Source: Brugia malayi
Taxonomy: Eukaryota > Nematoda > Chromadorea > Rhabditida > Onchocercidae
NCBI RefSeq assembly: GCF_000002995.4
Contig: NW_025062475.1
Location: 11,536,187-11,600,186, forward strand
DNA length: 64,000 bases
Reading direction: 5' to 3'
A program made the translations under genes and the position numbers. Below, in pieces: positions 53,361 through 64,000 of the stretch (position 1 is the stretch's first letter; every line of letters starts with the position of its first letter). The notes beneath the pieces were generated by a model. The model was not told where the DNA came from and searched no databases. It worked only from the letters and a program-made list of their open reading frames with translations.

Positions 53361-56300
53361 ATGACGCTTAAAAAAGTTAATGGACGAATGTCTCAATTAA
53401 AATTACTGATGTGGAAAAATTTCCTTCAACAAATTCGATCGCCAATATTTACTACATTAGAATTTATTGTTCCACTATTATTAATTGGTATTACATTTGG
53501 CTTAATGATTGCGGTTAGTTTTGCAATTTTATTCTTTTTCATAAATTTTTTATTTTACGACAAACAAAAATTAAATAACAAAGTTGTAAATGAATTTTTT
53601 TGAAATTTTTCATCAATTTCAATTTTTTTTTTTTTTTATAAATTGTCAATTAATTAAAGTCATTCATGCATAATTTCCATTGTTATGATGACTCATTCAT
53701 TTTATCATCATAATTAATAATTTTGATCGACGAAATATTTTTTTTTTAGCTACGACATAAATATGAACTTTCACATCCATCAACAACATATAAACCATGG
53801 ATAATTCAGGGATCAATTATTGATTTAATTATACCACCTGATTTCTCACAAATATTTGTTGTAAGCTTGATTACAATAATAATTTTAAATTTATCTTAAA
53901 ATAAACAATGTAATATCTTTTAATGCTTAATATAATTAATAAAATTAAAGAAATATGAAAGAAAAAAAAACGAAAAACAAGCGCAAAACAAAAAGGAAAT
54001 TCAAAAAGGAAATTTCCAAATGAAATTTTTGAAATGCTTTATTAATTAAATTTCTTTCTTTTTTTTTTAAAAAAAAAATTTAAAAAAAAAAAAATTTCAG
54101 GATACTATTGTTGATACACAATATATAATAAGTGGTAAAACAATTAATGATGATTGTATATTTTTGAATATAACAAGACAGTCAAATGATAGTAATATTC
54201 TAGCAAATATTGATTTGGAAATTGTTTACACACCAACTAATCCTGCGATTGATGAAATTATGCAAATTATTCAGGTTAGAATGTTTTATTTTTTATCATA
54301 TTCAATTGGATGAGAAATTATTTCTGTTTAACAAATCATTGAATAAATTCCATTTGCTATTAATTATAAATGGCTATATTTGGTGATAAGATCTTTAATG
54401 ATAAGCTATATTTAGTGATAAAATCACTTTAGATGAGCTGTATTTAGTGATAAAATCATTTTGGATGAGCTGTATTTAGTGATAAAATCATTTTGGATGA
54501 ACTGTATTTAGTGATAAAATCATTTTGGATGAACTGTATTTAGTGATAAAATCATTTTGGATGAGCTGCATTTAGTGATAAAATCATATTGGATGAGCTG
54601 TATTTAGTGATAAAATCATTTTGGATGAGCTGTATTTAGTGATAAAATCATTTTGGATGAGCTGTATTTAGTGATAAAATCATTTTGGATGAGCTGTATT
54701 TAGTGATAAAATCATTTTGGATGAGCTGTATTTAGTGATAAAATCATTTTGGATGAGCTGTATTTAGTGATAAAATCATTTTGGATGAGCTGTATTTAGT
54801 GATAAAATCATTTTGGCTTTTTTTTCTGTTAAAAAAAGAAGGAAGAAAAAAATTTATTATATTATTAAATTGAATTAATTCCTGGTGCAGGAACGATATA
54901 CCACTTCGAATATAGTTGAACAATTAGAAAATGATGTATTATTTGGAGAGCTTGATATCATGAAAAAAATTGATCCAAATATGATGATTAAAATATCTTC
55001 TACAACAAAACTTACACGTAACTTTTAAAAATATTTTTAAATTAGAAATTCTATTTGTAAGATTCATTTCTAATATTTCATTTGTGTGTTATTCTTGGAA
55101 GTTTTTTTTTTAAAAAAAAAAGTAAAAACAGTTTTTGTTGTTAAATTAATTTCATTTATTGAGATAAATAAATTGAAAAATTATTTTGATTCTCTTTTAT
55201 TAATTAATTAAAATTAGACAATTTACCAAATTAATAGATGGATATTTAGCAAATAGATGAAATAAAATGATTTAATGATTAATTTTATAAAAATTTAGTG
55301 TTAAAAACTTGAATTCTAAAAGTAAAACATGAAATTGAAATTAATAACATAAATTTGATTTTTTGTTTCATTTACTCTTTTTTTCTCTTTCTCTTTGTCT
55401 TCAACATTTTTTACATTAGTCATATCTAATAAAAAATTAATTAATTAATTAATTTATTTTTTGTTTTGAATTTCTTTTCTAAATTTATAGCTAAAAAAAA
55501 TGAGGAAGAATTGGTAAAGTATATTATGAGTTCATTGTCAGAAGTACGATGCAACAATCCGATCATTGGTACAATCATTTCAATCATTAACAAATTACCG
55601 TATTCATCTAAATTTTTTATTTCATATTTAAAAAAAAGATTTTCTTTCTTCTTTTTCTTTCAATATTTAACATATCTTTTCAATTTAATTTTAAATAAAC
55701 TTTTGTTTCACCTAAAATTTATAAATTACTAATGTTTACATTTCAAATTTATTGATATTTTTTGAATTTAAAAAAAAAAAAAAATTTAATGATCAAGATT
55801 ATACTAATTTTTATTGATTAAAAGTAATTCATTTGAAAGTTTAAAAATTTTTTAAGCAAAAATCTAAAACTTTTGTCATTTGAAAAAGTTAATCAGTAAA
55901 TTAAACATAAAATTTAAAACAGGTGGTATTGTTTTTGATGAAAATTTTGCTAATTCTGTCAATTCAACTGATACAATTAGTTATTCAATTCGATTATCAA
56001 ATACCAAACGTCGCTATCAGCCATTATTAAGTACTTTATTACCATGGAATACTGAAATTAAATTCGCTGTACCAATTCGTATTGGACCATTGCATAAATT
56101 CAATCCAAGTGGTGGAAATCCTGGTGAATAAATTTTTATTCATGCAAATTATTGCAAAATAATTATTGTAAATAATTAAGTAATTAAAAACTATGAATTA
56201 TGGTAGAAATTATAATATTTAATTAATTACTTTCATATGAGTAATACAGTAGTAGCAACTCATCGACTTCAATTTTATAAAAATTCGTTTAACTTTCTAA

Positions 56301-59300
56301 AGTTTTTTTTTTTTTTTTTTTTTTTAATGATTATTAAACTTTTTTGAATTTTTTTTTTAAAATTTAATAATAATTGTTTATATATTAAAAAAAAAATTAT
56401 GCATAATTGACAACAAAAATGCAAACAATCACAAAATATTAGTATAATCATTAATCATTTAAAAAAGTTTTAGGTTATTGGCAAGAAGGTTTTTTAACAT
56501 TACAAAAAGCAATTGATGTTGCAATTCAGCAATATTTATCAAATGCAACCAATAATTCTATCTTAATGGTAATTTATTAAATTTTTAATTATATCATTAA
56601 TTATTATAATTATTAAACTCACATTATAAATTCATGAAAAAAATTTTTTTATGAAAAATAATTATTTCATTTTAAAATTTTCAAAAATTTTTCTTATCAA
56701 ATTTTTGATAAATAATATTCTAAATTTATTTCATTTACATTCAATTTCAATAATTGCAATTATGATTTGCAATAATTTTCAAATTTAATTCAAACTTTTA
56801 TTATTTAAAATTTTTTTAAATTAAATTTTAAAATTATTCACTGCTCTTTTTAGCTTCAACGCTTCCCTTATCCATCTTATAAAAATGTTATCATTGAACT
56901 TGGCGTCTACTTCTTATCAACTGTTGTCGTATTTTCCTTCCTAATTAATGTTGTTTATATTACACGAACAATTGTAACTGAGAAAGAAACTCAAATGAAG
57001 GTTCTTTTTTTTTTTTAATTAAAATTAAAATTAGAATTAATTCTAGTAATTTGCAAATAAAAAAGGACAAAATCTAACATCCATAATTATAATTATTATT
57101 GTTAAATTAAGCATAAATTTGCAATTATTAAACTGTCAATTTATTAAAAAGTAAATATAAATTGAAAGAATATCCTAAAATTAAATTTAATTATAAATGT
57201 AAAATGACAAAAACAGACATTCCATTATGCATTGATAATTGTAGCTAATTTGATTTTAGGATCTTTCATTAGCGTAAGTTATTTTCAGGTACTTTTCAAA
57301 CCCAAATTAAATTTAATTAACTTTTATATTTTAATGAGAAGCTGAAATATATTAAAATTATTGTCATACATATTAATTTAGAGTTAAGATAGATCAACAA
57401 AAAAAAAAAAGGAAAATTTTTTGTTTTTCATTAAATTATCATTTTTACAGTCTTATATGAAAGTGATGGGCTTATCACAATGGATTCTATGGCTTTCCCA
57501 TTTTATAAGTAATCTTATCAAATTATCAATAAATGTGATTATCTTATCCGCACTTTACTACGTTGTTACACCAAAAAGTGATCCTACTATAGCATTTGTC
57601 CTATTCATGCTTTACGCTTTTAACGTAATATACGTGGCATTCGCTGCTTCAGCTTTTCTTCATTCCGGTAAACCGTTTTTTTTTATTTATTTAAAAAATA
57701 ACCTATTAAAAATTTTGTTTTTCAGAAAACAATAAAATTTCAGAAAAAAAAGAAAAAGTTAAAATTTAATCATTTTTTTTAAAAATGTTTATAAATATTT
57801 CACTGAATGTTTCACGTTTTTTTTTTTTTTTTTTTAATATAAAATTTTTATAACACTTCTAAATTTAATTTTTTTCCAACAATTTAACAATTAATTAATT
57901 AATTAATAATAATTAGGTGCTGCTGCAATGCAAATTATACCATTTATATGGGTTGTATTGTATGGATGGCATTTACTCTTTAATATTAAAGATTTAATTT
58001 CACCTTTCTCACCTTCTATTCGTTTACTAAATGCATTAAATCCAGATATTGCTCTTACCTATGCATTAGGTTTTATGTGTCAACATGAAACACTCGGTTT
58101 GTTCTTCTTTTTTTTTTAAATTCTTGATAATAAGAAATTAATTATTAGATTAATTAATCATAAATTTTTTCCTAGCAAACATAAATTAATTAATTGAGAA
58201 TTGTTTATTGCTATTCTTTTTAAAGTATTCATTAATTAATGATAATAAATTAAACATTTTCCACTTTGTATTTCTTGCACACATTGAATTTTAATAAAAT
58301 TTCATTTTATTTTAATAATTTGTCGAAGCAAAACTATTCGTTATATTGTTAATGAAAAATACATTAATCTATTGAAGTGATTACTTATTTGTTAATTATT
58401 CAAAATTGTGACAGACAAATAATATATTACTAATCAATTTTACATGACAAAATGAAATTTTAAAAATATTAATTTAAATGTTAAAGTTAAACTTTTTTCT
58501 CTCACGATTAACCTATAACAATTTACAAATGACGTGAAATTTATTATATAGAAATTTAAGAATAATTATACATCAATTTGCAAATGATACTTCTTTACAC
58601 TAATTTGAAGGAATATACTTAATTTATCATTTTAAAATTTTCATAAATTTTCCTTTTCAATTAGGTTCGGGAGCATCATGGTCTCAGTTATTTGTCAATC
58701 CAACACCAGATGAACCTCTAACATTAGGCCATTTCCTTGTAATGCTTATCATTGATGCTACTATCTTTGCTATCATAACTTGGTATGTTGAAGCGGTAAA
58801 TCCTGGTTTTGATGGAGTACCACAGAAACCGTATTTCTTCTTGCAAGTGAATACTTTCTCATTACTTTAAAACTATTATAAACAAATTTTAGCCACCCTT
58901 TAATAATGCTTGATAGGTATCATTTCTACCTATTGATAAGACCTAATCATTTACTGATAATAGATTTGTGGTTACATTATTATCTTTTAAAGTTTTACTT
59001 CATCCTAAAATACAAACTAGTGCAGGAGACAAAAGTAGCAAAAATTAACATTCTCATATGGTCCAATTTTTTTGCAACTTATTTTATATTTGCATTGGAA
59101 ATTAAGTTAGCCTAATTTTATGAAAATAATTTAACGGATTAATTGTTATACAGCGATCTTATTGGTTCGGAAAGAATAAAATTGAAAATTTGAATACAAA
59201 TATTCAAACTAACTTCAATGATTCACCAAACGTTGATTCGTCATTTATTGAAATTGCACCAAAAACTTTGCGTGCTGCTGTGGAAATTATCGATTTGTGC

Positions 59301-62300
59301 AAAACTTATGAAAAACCATTTTTACAACGATTACTTTATTGTAATTTTGTAAGTTTTTACTAGGCTTTTTATATAATTGCGCCCAAACTGATTAATTCAT
59401 TTTGAATTTTTAAACTGAATCGTTCTAGGCGCAATTATAGCAAACTTAAAAAGTTTCAAAAAATAACAGAAAATTGTAAAAAATAAAAAAAAAAAAAACA
59501 CAAATTGAAGAATTCAAAAATGAACTAATTTTGAGAATTTTTTTTTTCTAACTTTTAATTAATCATTTCATTGCTTTATTGTTTAAGCTATCAATTTTTT
59601 TCTATCCATTAAATTTTTCAAATTTAATTATAAGTTATTGGATAAAATTAAGTTGAATTTAATCTAATTAATTGCTTTTCTTATTCTAATTTTTTAATCT
59701 TTATTTGTTAATTTAAATTAACGAATTATTTTTAAATTACAATAAATTGAATTGTAGACAAAAAAGAAAACAAAAGCTGTGAATCATTTGTATACAAAAA
59801 TTTATTCTGGCCAAATAACAGTTTTACTGGGACAAAATGGTGCCGGTAAAAGTACTATATTTTCAATTCTTACAGGTAAATTAATATTATTAACAAAATT
59901 TAATATTACATTTTAAGCAAATATTTTTTGAAAATTTTGAAAAATTATTTTTTAAAATTATACACAAATTAAATTTTTTTAAATGTATCAAAAATTTGGC
60001 ATATTTTTTCTCTTTGAACAAATTTTTAGAAATGAATCAATCAAAATAATTTATACAATTGAAATATTTTAAATTAACTTTTTTTTTTTTTTTTTTTAAA
60101 AAAAAAATTCATTAATTTAGGTGTACGACAGCCAAGTAGTGGTACCGCTTATATTGAAGGCTATGATATTCGCAAAGAACTATCAGAAATTCAAACTCGA
60201 CTTGGATTTTGTCCACAATATAATATTATTTTTGATTGTTTAACGGTTATGGAACATCTGCAATTCTTTTGCAAGGTATTTTTCAATGTAAAATTGTAGA
60301 AATTATTTTATCAATATTTGATAATGATATGATAATGATTATTTTATTATCAATATTGATTATTATATGGAATCATTTTACTAATATTTGATAATGATGA
60401 CAAAGGTACTAAAATATTGAAATAACTTTAGCAGTAAGTTAATTTAATTGAAAAAAAAACAAAATGATTTGGATGAGTTTTTTTTTTTTTTTTTTTCTTT
60501 AAGCAATTTTCACGAAATAAATTTTTTTATGAAACAAGTTGAAAAAAAAAAAACTTTAATTTATACTTACTTAACAAATAGAATCCTTAATTATCGTTGA
60601 GATTGATTACATTTAATATTTTTCTTTTTTGTTTTGTTTTGAAATGAAAAAATGACACATTTATAGGAAAAAGAAATTAATTTTCACTTAGTTTTTATTT
60701 AAATACTTAAAAGTTAAGTGCATAAATTAATTGAAAATTAGTATGAAAAGATTAGCAATTAATGAATGTTATTTGTAAATTTATTGTGAATTGCAGTTGA
60801 AAGGACGTTGTTGGCAAATGAAAGAAGCAAATGACATTTTGAAAAGACTAAAGATTGATCATAAAGCAAATGTTTATGGACATTATCTATCTGGTGGCCA
60901 AAAGCGTAAATTGTCATTGGCAATTGCGCTTATTGGTTGTTCTGAGGTCAATAAACTTAAAGCACTTTCAATGTTCAAAAGCAAATAAGTTTAACGCACT
61001 TTCAAAGTCCAAAGAAAGTAAATTTAAAGCACTTTTGAAGTTCAAAGTAAAAGTTCAAAATTGAAGCACTTTCAAAGTTCAAAAAATAACGATTTTATTA
61101 ATTTGATTTTTTTTTTTTTTTTTCATTAATCATAAAATGGCGATAACAAGAATATGTAAACAATATATCTTGGATGATGAAAAGAAATAATTATTTAAAT
61201 TTTAGGTTAAAATAAACCTATAAAAAGTTTTAATTTAAGAGATATGAAGCGAATTTAAAATTATTAAATCTGAAATAATTAAGTACTAAAATTGCATTTC
61301 ATAATGATATTAGAATAAATTCTCTGCTCTCCAAAAGTAACATTCATTCTTATTTCTTTAACATTATTAGGTTATCTTGTTAGATGAGCCAACTTCCGGA
61401 ATGGATCCGGATTCACGCCGTGAAACTTGGTCATTACTTCAGGATGAAAAAGTTTGAAATTTTTTCTCATTGAAAAACTAAATAAAAATAAACTTTTCAA
61501 ATATATTAATTATATTTTAAAATGTATTGAATACTAGATATGATTTTTACTTTTTTTTCTACACTAACAATAAAAATTTTTATATTTTTTTTAAAATTTT
61601 CAAAAATTATTCAAATAATTTTAAATTAATAATTTTTTCTTATTTTTAATTATAGAAGAGGCGTACAATACTACTTACAACACATTATATGGATGAAGCG
61701 GATATTTTAGGTGATCGAATAATAATAATTGCTTATGGTGAATTGCAATGCATTGGTTCAGGATTATTTTTAAAAAAAAAATTTGGTAATTTTTTTTCTA
61801 TTTTTCTCAATATTTTTTTTTTTCAAATTCATAAATTAAATATAATAATACTTTCTTTTATTAATTATAAAATTAGTCAAATAAATTTTTGTAGAAAAAA
61901 AAAAATTTTTTTTCTGAATGATAATTTAAAAATAAAATTAATAATTGAATTTCAAAAAAAAAAAAAAAAAAGACATTCAGCTGGTGAATATCGATTAACA
62001 ATATTATACAATGAAAATAAAAAAGTCGATGAACATGCTAAAATAGTTTTGAAAACATTAGCATTACTTCGAGAATTTATTCCCGATGTAATCATTCATT
62101 CATCAAATGGTCTTGAAGTGACATTTTTGTTGCCAGCAGATCAACGATATATGTAAATTTTTACAATTCATTCATTTGTTTAGCTTTTTTTTTCTTTTTT
62201 AAATTAAATAATAAAATTTAAATGAAAAAATAATATGAATTAATTTAATTAATATTCACTTTAATCCAAATTTTTATTGTAATTTTTATTATTCTTTTAT

Positions 62301-63638
62301 AATTAATGCTTAAATTGATTAGAATTTTTCATTAAAGTATCATAAAAAAATTAGTTTAAAAAGAATTATTGCTACTTTATTGTCTTTGTTAATTAAATGT
62401 CTTTCAGTGCAATGAAATTTTATTAGATTACATTTGTAATTATTATTATTATTTTTTTTACATTAAAAGTATTTAATTTATATAACATGAAATTCATACA
62501 GTACTAGAATTGATTTCAAATTTAGCAATTTTTCTTTTTAATATCAAATGATAAAAATAAAAATTTAATATTTTTATAGCTTTCCAAATTTGTTTCAACA
62601 ATTAGAAGAAAATACAAATTTACTTGAAATTAGTACATTTGGTGTATCGGTGGCTACAATGGAAGAAGTTTTTTTGAGGTAATTTCATTTATTAGTTGAA
62701 ATAATTTATTGCAAAAAAACTTAATTCATTTTAATTTAAAGGATTTTAATTTAAAATTTTTTTTTTTTGTTCATGCGACATTTTTAGGGTATGTCAACGT
62801 GCTGCCGAAAAATTGCTATCTGTACAAGACAGCGATATTCCGGAAGATAAAAAACATCACTTTGATGTTTCAGGTACAAATTTGAATTTGAAATTTCCAC
62901 TTAGATTTTTACTAATGTTTTCAATAATTTATTTATAAAATATCGTACTTTATGTATATTTTTAACAGTCACTTTGAAGTTTCCGATACCAATTTGAATT
63001 TAAAATTTTTACTTATATTTTTACTAATATTTTCAATTTTTTTTTTTTGTAAAATATCATATTTCTTTTTTATGTTTTTTTAAAAATCACTTTGAAGTTT
63101 CCGGTATCAATTTGAATATAAAATTTTCACTTATATTTTTATTAATATTTTCAATTTTTTTCTTTAATAAAAAATCAAAAATGAATTTTGTGTAATTTTA
63201 AAAAGTAATACTAAAATTTCACTGTAAAATATTATAATTATAATGATATAACAATTAGATGTATGTTTATTTCTTAGCTAATATTGATTATCAGTTGTAA
63301 TTTATCACATTCAATTAAATTTATCACAAAAATGTTTCACTCAATGATTTATTACTAATTTAAAAAAGAAAAAAAAAAAACTAAACAATTAGTAATATTT
63401 GTTTTAGAGCTCAAATATGAAACTCATTTACAAGGTTATTCATATTATCGACAGCATTTTCGCGCAATGTTTCACAAACGTTTTGCATATTTCTTCCGGA
63501 AACGAACATTTTTCCTACTTGAATTATTGTTTCCCGTAAAATTTAACAGTAATTTTAACAAAATACTTCATATATTTCGAATTAAATATTATAAGTTTAA
63601 ATTATATTAAAATTTCTTTTAATGATAACATAAAATTC

Positions 63639-63669
<31 letters not shown>

Positions 63670-64000
63670 TTATTTGTAAACAGACAAGGATTGTCGTATT
63701 CTATAATTATGATTTTATAAATTTTATAAACATAACTTATACTCCAAATTTTATATTCATATTCTTTAATCATGATTTTATAAAATTGAAAATTTTAATT
63801 ATTAAAAAATTTTAATTATTGATAATTATTGATAAAAATGTAAACTGTTTTTCGTTTTCCAAATTTAAAAATGAAAAATATTCATTTCTCTAAAACAATA
63901 AAACCTAATTTATAGGCTATTTGTATGTTACTTATCATGGAGGCCTGTATGATGATACCAGTACCAAAAGAGCAACCTAAGCTTCCCATTAATTTTCAAC
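53361..64000 (+). CDS. ABCA-subfamily ABC transporter, N-terminal half (runs off right edge)
   Basis: Twenty-two exons, ~1021 aa so far: 53361-53513, 53750-53860, 54101-54274, 54891-55017, 55491-55568, 55923-56123, 56474-56568, 56854-57000, 57451-57667, 57917-58096, 58665-58846, 59154-59348, 59758-59875, 60121-60275, 60797-60946, 61371-61451, 61656-61785, 61981-62152, 62580-62678, 62788-62873, 63408-63535, 63916-64000. Signal-anchor TM1 (~32-51) leads to an extracellular loop of ~270 aa, much shorter than in ABCA1 and closer to ABCA3. TM2-6 follow (~320-540), with the ABCA motif [17 protein letters not shown]1 has Walker A GQNGAGKS (645-652), Q-loop FCPQYN, signature LSGGQ (742-746), Walker B VILLDEP (762-768) and the H-loop His798. 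The regulatory domain ends near MEEVFLR, and the second membrane half begins in the last exons ([11 protein letters not shown]). ABCA proteins move lipids across membranes. The nematode orthologue (abt/ced-7 class) cannot be fixed from this half. Confidence 0.93.
54372..54815. repeat. 32-bp minisatellite, ~14 copies, in ABCA intron
   Basis: The unit includes TTTAGTGATAAAATCATTTT and GGATGAGCTGTA. Copies start every 32 bp from about 54378 to 54794. The first two diverge, the rest are nearly identical. It fills most of the intron between the exons ending 54274 and starting 54891. Confidence 0.97.
59372..59439. repeat. 68-bp inverted repeat in ABCA intron
   Basis: TATAATTGCGCC (59372-59383) is perfectly complementary to GGCGCAATTATA (59428-59439), with a partly pairing 44-bp interior. 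The GC-containing ends stand out in this AT-rich intron and look like a small MITE relic. Confidence 0.7.
60947..61086. repeat. Degenerate ~35-bp tandem repeat beside a splice donor
   Basis: Four loosely repeated units share AAAGCACTTTCAAAGTTCAA. The first unit begins in the donor GTCAATAAAC of the exon ending at 60946. Confidence 0.75.
62858..63170. repeat. Three ~115-bp tandem copies spanning an exon end and intron
   Basis: Copy 1 starts in the last coding bases of the exon ending 62873 (ATCACTTTGATGTTTCAG). Copies 2 (about 62971) and 3 (about 63089) repeat ATCACTTTGAAGTTTCC and the AT-rich sequence after it. Copy 3 keeps a GT after the copied exon end; copy 2 has lost it. Confidence 0.85.

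Overview
The window looks like nuclear DNA of a parasitic roundworm, most likely a filarial (clade III) nematode. Intergenic DNA is extremely AT-rich and full of poly-A/poly-T runs and microsatellites. Genes are split into many short exons with GT..AG introns and nematode-like acceptors (TTTTCAG, TTTTTAG). Two 5' ends have a TTTGCAG-type acceptor a few bases before the ATG, as expected for spliced-leader trans-splicing. The encoded proteins are ordinary animal families. There are no bacterial operons, CRISPR arrays, intact transposons or recognisable tRNA/rRNA genes. The species call is inference.

Layout. 1-10652: gene-free AT-rich DNA with repeats. 10653-19231 (+): rabphilin (rbf-1), 18 exons, 863 aa. 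20012-23341 (-): POLDIP2/PDIP38 orthologue, 10 exons, 342 aa. 23802-26448 (-): coq-5, the ubiquinone C-methyltransferase, 7 exons, 293 aa, directly upstream of the POLDIP2 gene on the same strand (a possible two-gene operon of mitochondrial proteins). 27288-39647 (+): CYLD deubiquitinase with three CAP-Gly-like modules, a polyglutamine insert and a USP domain, about 22 exons, head-to-head with coq-5. 41578-43171 (-): PMF1/Nnf1-like subunit of the Mis12 kinetochore complex, 162 aa, with a 46-bp minisatellite just upstream. 45380-48278 (+): EF-hand rhomboid protease, 377 aa. 49143-50091 (-): TAX1BP3/TIP-1 single-PDZ protein, 120 aa. 51233-52105 (-): unrecognised 132-aa single-pass membrane protein. 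53361-64000 (+): 5' half of an ABCA-type ABC transporter, running off the right edge.

I assembled the exons by hand from reading frame, splice consensus and remembered family sequences. For every complete gene the summed exons give a length divisible by three with compatible phases. The exceptions in quality are one CYLD junction (36617-36784), which needs a 23-nt microexon to restore frame, and a few weak donors noted below. The genes do not form one pathway: they cover synaptic exocytosis (rabphilin), mitochondrial metabolism (COQ5, POLDIP2), ubiquitin signalling (CYLD), chromosome segregation (PMF1), intramembrane proteolysis (rhomboid), PDZ regulation (TAX1BP3) and lipid transport (ABCA). 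I saw no convincing novel biological system. The most distinctive signals are structural: two intronic or promoter-proximal minisatellites, a tandemly copied exon end in the ABC transporter, a GC-AG intron and polyQ in CYLD, compact perfect hairpins in convergent intergenic regions, and the orphan membrane protein.
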